Assembly (NCBI GenBank): GCA_013399895.1
Contig: VXBA01001494.1
Span: forward strand, 1,809,536 to 1,873,535
Direction of reading: 5' to 3'
Length of the DNA stretch: 64,000 bases
Origin: Serilophus lunatus
Taxonomy: Eukaryota; Chordata; Aves; Passeriformes; Eurylaimidae
Position 1 is the first letter of the stretch; each line of letters starts with the position of its first letter. A model generated the notes under the pieces. That model made no database searches, was not told where the DNA came from, and saw only the letters and a list, made by a program, of their open reading frames with translations. Position numbers and translations under genes: made by a program. Shown one piece after another: positions 35,757-45,976 of the stretch.

Positions 35757-35849
35757 CATCTGGCGCGCACATCTGGAGCGCGCGGCGCCACGTGAGCGGC
35801 TGGAGGAGCCCCGCGCGCGCGCGCCCTCCCTCCCGCATCTGGCCAGATG
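35757..35849. promoter_or_regulatory. E-box cluster upstream of TPST1
   Basis: CATCTG occurs at 35757-35762 and 35770-35775, CACGTG at 35789-35794, and a perfect 14-bp palindrome CATCTGGCCAGATG at 35836-35849 places two E-boxes back to back. Such sites bind bHLH factors. Actual use is inference. Confidence 0.5.
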
Positions 35850-35970
35850 TGCCGGGCGCGTGTCCTCAGCGGGGAGCCCGTCACGGCTCGCACCTGAAGG
35901 CAGGGGCTGGTTCCCGGACGTTTCGCCCCGATGGCTCGGCCGGCGGGGGTTGGTCTTGCGGGTGAAACCG

Positions 35971-36025
35971 CCGGGAACGCGCCGGGAACGCGCCGGGAAC
36001 GCGCCGGGAACGCGCCGGGAACGCG
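35971..36025. repeat. 11-bp GC-rich tandem repeat, five copies
   Basis: Five exact head-to-tail copies of CCGGGAACGCG at the upstream edge of the TPST1 CpG island. Each unit carries two or three CpGs. Confidence 0.95.
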
Positions 36026-36175
36026 CCGTCCCGCTGCCAACAAACGGTTTCAGCGCAGCGCCGCAACTGCCCCATAAACTGGGGAAAATTACGGTGGAGC
36101 CTTTTGAGAGGCACGAGGCGCTGACAGCCCCGCTCGGGGCTCAGGTGCCCCCTGGGCTCACACACCTGGTTTGAG

Positions 36176-38195
36176 GCAGTGCGGGAGCACAAGCCACGTG
36201 CCCACCACGTGTGCGACTGGGAAAGCATCTGGAATAGCAGCACAGGCACAGCACAGCTGCTGGCACGAGTCCCAGCTGCTCTGACCCACAGCTGGGTGAG
36301 TCGGCCAGGCAAGGAGTGAGGATGATCTGCAGCACCTTGCTGCCCCTGGAGTTGTAGCTCTGTGAGGAGTCTCACACTTATGGATTAACTCCCCTCTAGC
36401 AAAGGGTGGCCCCAGGCCATCCCAACCACTGCCTGATCAGTGCTCCGTGCAGAGAGCCAGCTTTTGCTCCTCAAGAGCAGGAAAGCAGGTTGAATTGGGC
36501 TTGTTAACATTAACATAGTGATATGTAAAAGCTAAATCGAACTGAAAGCATATTTCTTCTTTACATACAGAAGGTCTGGCCCAGCTGTTGTCACTGTTTG
36601 CAGAGAAACACCCCTCAGACGTGTCAGTGCTGCTGCAGGGTCATATCAAGGAGGATAATCCCATGGGACATTCCCTGTATTTGTGTTTCTTGCCAAATAG
36701 GGGGGAAAAAAATGAGCTGAAGGGATTTAGCATCTCAAAATTCAGTCGGGGAAAAGCAGCCTCTGCAATGAGCTGTGTAAAGGATACTCGTCCCTGCTCA
36801 TCCACAAGAGATGTTTGTGCCCTTTCACCTCTGTAATCCAAATCCTCCTGCAGCTTGGACACCCCCTCTGCCATCACTGGCAGCTGACCAGAGCCGTGGG
36901 ACTCGAAGGCTCAGCCTGCAGGGACACCAGGGCTGGGGACAGCACCAGCAGCGAGGCTTTGGTACAGAAAGGGTGGAAACCACTGTGAGGGAGAACATCC
37001 CCTTCTAATCCAGAAATCCAGAGCTGACTCACTGCCCTGACTCCCAGAGACACGGTACACATGGCTGGGGCAGCAAGCAGCTGGGCTTTGCCATCCTCAG
37101 TCCTCATGGGATGTGGAGTGACGGGGCCTGGGCTGCCAGTGATACCGTCAGGATGGGGGGATTAATCACAGCCCATTACCTCGTGTCTCAGAGCCCTGGC
37201 AAAGTGCCTGTCATAAAACTTTTATGAGCCTGTCAGGACCTGGTTTCCACTGATATCAAACTGCCTGCAGAGCCAGCAGGGATGAGCTCTTGCTCTGCTC
37301 CTGCTTCACCAAGGTGATGGAGAAGCATCACTGTTGAGAGGGGTGAATGTGGCTCAGCTCAGATGTGTTTTATTTGCTAAGAAAATAAATATTTTCATGT
37401 GAGCAGACACTTGTATACAGGACAGGGATGAGTATTTTCTTTATATGAAAAGCCTTCCCTGTAGGGTCTGAGTTTCCAGAGTGTTCAACACCCCTCTGGC
37501 TTTCAGACCTGCTCAGAGAGCTGCTGGGAGCACTGAAAACCCAACAACTCCTTTCAGGTGGTAAAATCCCTTTCATACTTCTCTTCTCTGACAGCTATTG
37601 ATGAGGAATAAATGTCCTTTGCTCCCAAATGCAGCTGGATTTGAGCTAACGATTTAAAGATGAAACAATCTGTATCCTGTTTCCAGTAAGTTTGCCTCAA
37701 TCCATTAAACAGCACTTTTCAGATGGCTTTATTGGTTTTTCTTTTATGGCTTTAACTGTGACTCACACAGATAGTCCCTTTTAAAGCCTTCCAATCTGTG
37801 GCGATCAAACAGTGCCTCCAGGGGGGGAAAACTGCTCTTCTCCAAGGGGAATGGGGGAAGCACGATGCTGCTGGAGGAAGCAGACGGAGCTACTGTTTGT
37901 AGCGGGTGCCCCACGCTGGGCGTTTCTTTGATCAACGCTCACCCGGGAGCCACAGATCAAACAACCCATCAAATATTGCACCACGCAAAGTCTGGTGCAG
38001 ACTGAGCTCAACTCCCGCCTGCTGCCGGTAGATAAACACCAGGAGAAGAGAGAGAGCACTTCATTGCTCATCTTTGACATTTGCATTGGCTCTTCCTTGT
38101 TGGCCTGTTCCTGTTTTGTCCCTTGAAGCTTGGAAGTAATTCTTCCCTGCACGGGGTTGAGGGATGAGCCCAACAGCAAAGGTGCAGCTCAGGAG
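36176..38195. other. Intergenic DNA upstream of TPST1
   Basis: Two CACGTG E-boxes sit 11 bp apart at 36195-36200 and 36206-36211. Otherwise no gene, RNA or repeat was recognised. Confidence 0.6.
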
Positions 38196-38595
38196 GAGCT
38201 GCAGGGTCACAGCTCGGGGGGAGCTGCAGGGTCACAGCTCAGAGGGAGCTGCAGGGTCACAGCTCGGGGGGAGCTGCAGGGTCACAGCTCGGGGGGAGCT
38301 GCAGGGTCACAGCTCAGAGGGAGCTGCAGGGTCACAGCTCAGGAGGAGCTGCAGGGTCACAGCTCAGGAGGAGCTGCAGGGTCACAGCTCGGGGGGAGCT
38401 GCAGGGTCACAGCTCAGGGGGAGCTGCAGGGTCACAGCTCAGAGGGAGCTGCAGGGTCACAGCTCAGGAGGAGCTGCAGGGTCACAGCTCAGGAGGAGCT
38501 GCAGGGTCACAGCTCAGGAGGAGCTGCAGGGTCACAGCTCGGGAGGAGCTGCAGGGTCACAGCTCGGGAGGAGCTGCAGGGTCACAGCTCGGGGG
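38196..38595. repeat. 25-bp minisatellite, 16 copies
   Basis: Sixteen head-to-tail copies of a 25-bp unit, GAGCTGCAGGGTCACAGCTC plus five variable bases (for example AGGAG, GGGGG or AGAGG). Every unit contains the inverted repeat GAGCTG / CAGCTC around CAGGGTCA. Because 25 is not a multiple of three, all forward frames can stay open and give a 25-residue peptide period. The long frames across it are therefore not evidence of a protein. Confidence 0.97.
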
Positions 38596-41500
38596 TTGCT
38601 GAGCTGCAAGAGGAGCAGAAGTGGGTGCTGGTGGCTGTGACTGCTTTGTGCCCTGTTCTCCCTCAGCAGAATGGCTCACTGTTGTTCCCATGCTCCAGCT
38701 GTGCCATATGGCATTCCTGGGGCTGCCGGTGGCAGGAGGAGGAATGAAGAGCATCCCTGAGTCCTGAGAGCTGATGCTGTTTAGGAGCTACATTAAGCTT
38801 TTTTCCCCGTTTTATTTCCAAATGTGAGCCACAACATAAACCAAACTTTTTCTCCACATCACTGCTGTGGCAGAGCCCAGCTGGACATCGTTGCCTGGTG
38901 GCTGCATCCGTGCTCCTTCCAGGCATCACATCCAGGCACACCAAGGTCCAGGGCAGGCTGGAGCAGCCAGGCACACCCTGCACAGCCTCAGGCAATTCAG
39001 GCTGTCCCAGCTCCAGCAGCAGTGACAGATTTTGCTGCCTTTCACCCACGGCAGGACCTGCCTGGTGAGCACCAGCTTTCCTGCCACATCACACGAGTGG
39101 CTGGGCCAGCGTGTGAGTGAGCACAGTCCCCAGCATCGCTGCCCTGACCTCTGCTAGCTGGGGCTCTGGCACATTGAGAGGCAAAATTGAGTCTTTTTTT
39201 CCTTCCCTGGACTTCCAGTCCAATGCTTTTCCTGATACCAGCTCTACTCCAGAAGTATTCTTAAATTCAATTACAATATGATACTTAAAACCAAGAGAAA
39301 CCTTGCTACTGCACATACCCGGGCCCTCATCCAAGAGTATTTTACCTTAATTCCACCTTTCCAATCCTAAGAATGCAAAGAATTTCCCTCGGGCTCTGTC
39401 CAGCTCACTTTCCCAGCCCAGAGCAAGGAGAGCTGAGCTGGCTTAGGCAAGTTCTCATCAGAGCTGTTAAAAAATATTCTTTTTTCCTCGAATACCTCAG
39501 CAGCAATTGCACAACTCGATTTTCTCTGGCTGTCCTGCACAAGGAGGATCTCTCCTTCACTGAGAGGCAGCTGGAGGAGGTTTGTTGCTTGTGGTTTTCA
39601 TTCCTAAGCTCACTAAAGATGGTTTTGAAAGCCAGGGAGGGGTGAGGGGCTCAGCTGCCACTTCAGCTTCAAAAAAATCTCCCTGTTAACCTCTGTTACA
39701 GAAAGCTGTGTAGAGATGGAGCCTTTACAGAAGGAATTCAGGGGACAGAGGGATTTGGAGGATATCGATATGATAAAGCACAAAGCAACAGGGTTGGATT
39801 TCAAGCTTGTCCTGTGTGTCTGGGAAATTCATTTGGCCTCCGGGTAGAAGTAATTCAGAAATCCCAGCCCTGCGTGTGCCTTGTGCTGTCTCGGGCATCC
39901 TTCCCTCCCCCGAGCAACCCTGCTAAGTGCTTAGTTGGCTCTGTGTCAAAGACGTGCTTAAGTCAATCCTATTATCTGTGCCTTTATGGATGTGAACAAA
40001 CTGCCCTCTGACCACAGGAAAAAGGATGGACTTAGCACCTTAACTGACAGAGTCAACTGCCAGCCATTAAACCAGCACAGGCTGCAAACCCTCAGTGGGT
40101 GCTTTGGGTGTCCCTCTCCATATCCTGGACTCTGAGATGCCCTAAATTGAACTTGGGCTGAGGGTTGATTCCAGACCCCTGAAGCAGGGGCAGGGCATGG
40201 GAATAACCCACTCCTGGCTGAATGTCACAGCAGGATGGGGAGCAGTGGGGGCAGCTGGCACCCAGCACCACAGATGGACCCCAGCAGTGCCTGTAAGTGC
40301 AGACTGAGCCAAAAACCCCAGCCTGGACATTCAGGGAAGACTTACAAAGCCCAGAGAAGGAAAAAATCCAAGAACTGTGTTCACAAGCCTTTGAGTTCAG
40401 AGAAAACAGGCCCCACAGGAAGCTGATGGCACTCCTGCATCCTCTCACAGCAGGAGAGTAAGATGTTTTTGCTGAATAGATGTTTCTGCACCCAGAGTCA
40501 CACCTTGAGACTCACACAGTCTGTCTTGGGAGCAGAGCAAACCTGTCAGCCATGAACCCAGAGAGGCTGCTGGTTAACTTGGAAGGATATTAAAGTCTGT
40601 GCCTGTGTTTCCCAGAGAAACACTCAATTTTATTGCTTTTCTCTGCTACCGATGTTTTTCTGGCCTGGCTGCTTCACATACTGATGACAGTGGCCGTGCA
40701 AAGTCTGACCTTGGCAGTGCAAGGTTTGCTCCAGGAGATGCTGGGGCAGATGTGGTGCCTGCATCCATGGCTGGGGCACTGTGGGCATTATTCACAGCCA
40801 TACAATCCATGTTCCACAGCCAAAGCCACCCAAACCAAGCTGTGGGAATCACTGTGGGACCAGAAAGGAGCCACTCTTGGTGTTTGCCTGCAAAAACCCT
40901 CAGCTGCCAGCACAGGGAGCCACCTGAACTGCAGGCACAGCATCCTCCTTGTGCAAACCTGAAAGCATCACTGCTCTACCTCCCCCTTTGTCCTGACAGT
41001 CATCCCTGGGGCACACAGGGTTTGGACTCATCCTGCTCTTCACCCATCCCAAGCTGCAGCTGTGTCCAGCTGCCAGGAAGAGCATCAGCCTGACAGACTA
41101 ACAGCCCAGCTCACCCCCCACTGCCCAGAGCCCTGTGGAAGAGCAAAGCTTGACGTGGGTCTGGTTCCACATGGGACACACTTTGCAGCAGCTCAGCCCA
41201 GTGCTGGAGGGACAGGTCAGAGCTCTGGGCACATTTGCTGAGCCAGAGCCTCCCTGATCAAGGATGCTGCAGCCTCAGGAATCTCCATCAGCCCCAGCTG
41301 TGACTCCTTATTTCCCCAATCCCAGCAGGGCCAGCTCCACCACCAAGCAGGGTTGGCTTTTCTGCTGCAAGCACTGTCTCAGAAGGATTTAAACTGAGGT
41401 TATTGACGTCAGGAGAACATGGGCTATTTTTTAAGTAGCCACAACCTGACCTTAGCCCACTTGTGGCTCAGAGAAGGTCGAGGTGGTTTCTGCTCCAACC

Positions 41501-44228
41501 CCATAAAGCAGCATTTTGTGGTAAATAACTCCATATCCCCCATCTCTCTCTGATCTCGTGTCTGCTGCTTTCTAGATGTGACAGCTGAGAATTGATTTTT
41601 CCATAAGTTTGGAGAGATAATTATGGGGACAGGAATACCTCCGTGCAGTCCTCATCCCTGTTCTCGCAGGTGAGGTGTTTTAGGCATCAGATGGATTTAT
41701 TTCACAGGGAGATTCTTTCCCCCAGCTCTTGGAGCCCCTGGAGGTGCAGAGTCCTCAGGATTTTCCAGCTGGTAGGTAGTCCTAGCTGTCCAACAAATAC
41801 AGAAGTAGCTGTTTTTCCAGTCACAGTGCAGGAGGGAATGCTCTCCTCTTTTACAGCTATAGGCACCTTCCCCCGTCCTTGGCTTGCACTCAGCTGCCTA
41901 TGTGGCACGAGGGACGTGTGCAGGCAGAGCATTGGGACATCTGAGAACAAGCCATTGACTAATTCCTTCCCCTTGTTTAGATTTCCCTAAAAAAAAATTG
42001 TTAATAGAAACCCCAACCCAATATCACAAAGGCTGTCTAAGCTGGAGCTTTTATGAACTCTCACGACCATGACAAAGCTGCTGAAGGCATTTGCTTTGAG
42101 TGATGTGTGATGCTCTCCGCTGACCCCTAAGAGAAGAGGGATAAGATATTTCTTGTGGGGCCTGTCCCATGAAGATTAAATGGCTGGAAATCCCCAGTGG
42201 TTTGCAGGATCAAGTCCTGAGTTAGTAAAGCTTTAGCGTGTGTGGTGGCCACTTAATGAGCTAAATATCCATCAGCTTATTTATAATGATGGGGATACAA
42301 GAAATGATCTCATCTACATCTGGAAAACAGAGCAAGGAGGTGAAAGAGCAGCTCACAAACCCCAGAATCTAAAAAAAAAAAACTATAAAAAACACTCCAC
42401 TGCCAAAGACACAGAGCTCTGCTTGCAGGGGATCAATGGCTTTCAAATTCTCTGTTTGGGATGGTGGCAGTGAGACAACAGTGACATCAGTGACATCAGT
42501 GCCATCCCCTCCTGGCTCAGTGTGTGCAGTTTCTCTGGAGCAGGCTGGCCAGCTTGGCTGGCCTTGCAGGACTTGGCTCTTGCAAGCACAGCAGTCCTGA
42601 AAACAAAAATATCCTGTCCTCTAAACCCGTCGGCATCTCCATCACGTGCCAGGCACGGGCGTTTGGAAGCAGCAGCTGCACGAGTGCCCAGTGAGTCCAT
42701 CCCACATCCCTCTGTTCTCTGGGCAGGAGAAGGAGCTGCAGGAGTGTAAACAATCGTAAAATGGCATAAAGCTCTCAAGGAACACCATTAATGCTGTTAG
42801 TGGAATGGTGCAGCCCTTTTCTTTGAGTTTCTTACAAGTCATGCTAAAATTCACACTATTAAAAGATGAGACAAGACAGAATTTAAATCCCACCATAGTT
42901 CCTTGTTCCAGATGTGCTGTTTTCATCATCCCCTGCCTCCTGCATGATTGAGCTTGATTTTGTCACCTAAAAGAAGCTGAATTAAACCTGAATTCTCCCT
43001 CCACAGGGGCTGCCATGGGCTGGTCAGACTCGCTAGAGCGATGGGAGTGGTGAAATCCAGGTGGAGAGAACCTGAGGGTGTGAGGACATCTGAAATCTTC
43101 ACCCTCCAAAAAACAGCCTGTATAAAGCTATAAATTCAGTGTAGACAAGCTACAAAATCCAGACCTTCCTTCCCATCCCCAGCTCTAACCACCGGATAAC
43201 ATCCTCCTCAATAATAAAACAGATGTTAAATTAAAAAAAGCAGTGCAGAGAAGAATAAAATGCCCCTAAGAAATAAACTATTGAGGCTCTGCCCCTCTGT
43301 GAGGAAAACATGGGGCACAAAAACAAAATCCCTTTTTTCCTCCTTAAGAAACCAAAATTGCCCCAGCAGAGGCAAATAATTAACTTACTCTCCTCCAACA
43401 GCACTTCAAATCAGTAAGAGAGCAGCCACCAACACAGACAATTTTCCAGATGTGATGGAGAGAGAGGGTACAGAAATGGCAAAGTCAGGAGTCACTTGTC
43501 CCATCCTGGTTCCAACACCCCCTGCAGAGCTTCTCCATCATCTCCACATACTCCCCTCCCCCCCAGATATTTACAGTTAATGCTCCAGGTTGTTCCTCCT
43601 ATTGCCAACAAGAACCTGTCCGTGTATTTCCTGTTATTAACTCCTGCACATTCTCTCCCCATTCAGTCCTATAGGAATAGTCTTTTGTTTTCATAAGGAA
43701 AAAACCAAGAACTTCCTCTGCCAGAATCATCAGAGAAAGGGCAGAAGTCCCCAGCCAACGCACTGCTGATGCTTGTAAAACCAAGGAAAATCTTTCTTTG
43801 CTCATGAAGCCAGCAAGCAGCTTTTGCCCTTAGATCAGGCCTTTCGAGTCCAAATACTTTTGGTTCCTTTGGGCAAAAATCCCTGCCTTGCCCTTCAGAC
43901 AGCCTCTGACTAACCTGGGGTGGACAGAAAGCAGTTGGCTTCAGTGCTTTGGGGGATTTTTTGTGGATGCAATCCCAGCTCATTGCACGGACTTGCTGAG
44001 AGCCAGAAAGGACACCACCACCACCTCACCATGGGGGATCCAGATCTGCAACGTGCCACCTCACACCAGCCCTGTCCTGCTTGTCTGCACAGAGTCCTGA
44101 TGGCATGTCCTGTGCAGGGGATGGGAGAAACTCATCCTGCTTTGCCTAAATTAGATTTTTATGTGTATAATATACATGGATATTTAATATACATGTATAT
44201 TTAATATAAATGTATATAATGCACATAC
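38596..44228. other. Intergenic DNA
   Basis: Mixed-composition DNA with many short open frames on both strands but no protein family or splice pattern I can identify. The block at about 42030-42300 looks less degenerate than its surroundings and might be conserved noncoding sequence. Confidence 0.5.
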
Positions 44229-44390
44229 ATGCACTGGAAGAGGCTGCTCAGGGAAGGGGTGAGGGCTCCAAGCCCATCTGGAAGATGCTCACATGGTTAG
44301 TTTTAGGTGGAGCTGAGGAGCAGGGAATTGGACTCAATGATCCTTATGGGTCCCTTTCAACTTGATCTATTCTATGATTCTATATCCTAT
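44229..44390 (+). repeat. CR1 LINE 3' fragment, plus orientation
   Basis: It reads through GGAAGAGGCTGCTCAGGGA, a GGACTCAATGATCCTTATGG block and the terminal CTATTCTATGATTCTAT octamer-type tail typical of CR1. An AT-rich stretch at 44157-44228 directly precedes it. Confidence 0.85.
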
Positions 44391-45642
44391 TCTATAAACA
44401 CACACACATAAATGTACGTATGAATTTCTGCTGTGTGCCCATCCAGCTGCTCTCACTCCCCAACAGCACAGGGAAGAATACGTGGTGAAAAACAAGCTCA
44501 CGGGCCAAGAGAAAGTCAGGAGACACCTCATAACCACTAAACCAATTTCCCAAATTGTCCAGCAAGCACCTTTTCCCAGCACAGCACTGATGCAAAGGGC
44601 CAGGACACAGTGAGGCTGCACTGGGAAGGCTCCTCCAGTGACTAAGAAAACGGGACTATGTGATCAACCCTCATGAATGCGTTTGGGGAACCCTGCCAGT
44701 GCCTGCATTTGATTTCTTGCCTAAACTCCAGCCAGCTTAACGCTACATCAGCTTGGAAGCCATAAAACATGAGACAAACAATGTAGACCAATGCAACCAG
44801 CAAAACTTAACAGGAAACAGGCCGTGCTCTTTATTTTCTGGATCAGAGAGCAGCTGGCCAGCACAGCAACGATTACATCCAAGACTCCTTGCACCCATTT
44901 GCTTACTTTGCAAGCAGGAAAAAGGGGGCTGAAAGCTAATTTCATGTGGGGTTGGCTATAAATCATCTGTACATGACTTAAAATCAGACAAAAGGGAGAA
45001 AAGCCACAAAAAAAGAGACAGATAAAATACTATTAAACAAAAAGCCTGGAGAAAAAGCAAGTAGCGGGATGAATGTGATGCCTGGAGATGTTGGGATTTA
45101 TTGCTTATTTAAGGACTGGCACTGCGGGCACTGGCATCACTGTGGGAATAAATGCCTGAACCCTGGAGCTGGAAATAACTGCACTTAACACCTCGTTGGG
45201 GTGTTTTAAGGCCGGCAGAAAGCTCCTGTGTCCCTTCTCCTTGCAGCAGGTATGTTCTCCTCCCAGCCAGGGTCAGTGCTGTGCTGGAGGGTCTCAGCTC
45301 TGCTCACCAAAAGCATCTGGTGCATCAATGCCATGGGAGCTGCAAACAATTTCAGGGATAAAGCCAAAACCCACGGATGGGAGCCAAGGGGTGAGCGTGC
45401 AGGAGGATGGGACCTGGGAGAGGCTCGTACAATCCCTCTCACAGGCTGAATAAAGTCCACTGAAATCCATTTCCATTCATTTCTCCCCCCTCTATTCCCA
45501 CTGTAACGCTGTGCATCCCACCGGATCACGCTGCTGGCATTGGCACAGCTCCGAAACTGCGAGATCAAGCGGGACTCCACCAGAACCAGCCACTGCCATG
45601 GGTTCCACCCCCCCCGTGGAAGAGCATCCCACTCCCCCTCAC
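44391..45642. other. Intergenic DNA
   Basis: No gene is supported. CpG density rises toward the right end, next to the candidate exon. Confidence 0.55.
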
Positions 45643-45925
45643 CTGCAGCGATGTGACCCCCAACTCACGGCACTGCTGGATTTCATCTTTTTAGACCTAA
45701 ACAGGCGATCCCGACCTCGTCGGCAGCGCTGAGGGGCAGCGAGTGCCGGCTCCAGGCAGATCCCGTCCCTGCCACGGCATCCACTGACCACCACTGGGAC
45801 CAGCAGTGTCTGAAGAAGGCTCAGCCTGGAGCTGGAGCCTGAGTTTGGGCAGATCAGGAGGATCTCGGCACGGCCAGAGGCAGCTCGGGACATGCATCGG
45901 GTCTTTGGTGATCACTTCCCACCAG
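45643..45925 (-). other. Candidate unassigned minus-strand first exon
   Basis: The segment runs from about 30 bp downstream of a TATA box to a consensus CTGCAG|GTGAGG donor at 45643. An ATG at 45893 opens a frame that stays open for 83 codons to the donor (starting MSRAASGRAEIL), but the peptide resembles no family I know. It could be an alternative distal TPST1 leader exon, a lncRNA exon or chance. Confidence 0.35.
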
Positions 45926-45946
45926 ATGCTATTTCTTCCCCACCCA

Positions 45947-45976
45947 CTTTTATAGGAGCCTGATCGCTCCCATTGG
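45947..45976 (-). promoter_or_regulatory. TATA box and CCAAT box pair
   Basis: On the minus strand CTATAAAAG lies at 45955-45947 and CCAAT at 45976-45972, about 20 bp further upstream. Together with the downstream donor this is a plausible core promoter. The CCAAT position is closer to the start site than is typical. Confidence 0.4.

Larger units (their letters stand above)
34930..36175 (-). promoter_or_regulatory. TPST1: TPST1 CpG-island promoter
   Basis: A CpG island about 1.2 kb long spans the inferred first exon. Minus-strand CCAAT boxes appear as GATTGG on plus near 35638-35643 and 35689-35694, with a further GGTTGG near 35672. GGGCGTGG and GGGCGG type GC boxes are also present and no TATA box is seen. 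CACGTG at 35789-35794 and several CATCTG E-boxes lie upstream. This is a broad, TATA-less, constitutively active type of promoter. Confidence 0.75.

Noticed and set aside
35028..36043. Open frames of about 240 codons over the TPST1 CpG island
   Set aside because: They run through the N gap and G-rich repeats. Composition explains them.
38196..38595. CRISPR-like regular repeats
   Set aside because: The repeats are directly adjacent with only a five-base variable linker and no spacers, in a vertebrate intergenic region.
38130..38747. Two overlapping plus-strand open frames of 205 and 158 codons with a repeated GSQLRGSCRVTA-like peptide
   Set aside because: They are translations of the 25-bp minisatellite. 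A unit length not divisible by three keeps several frames open, and there is no promoter, splice or family support.
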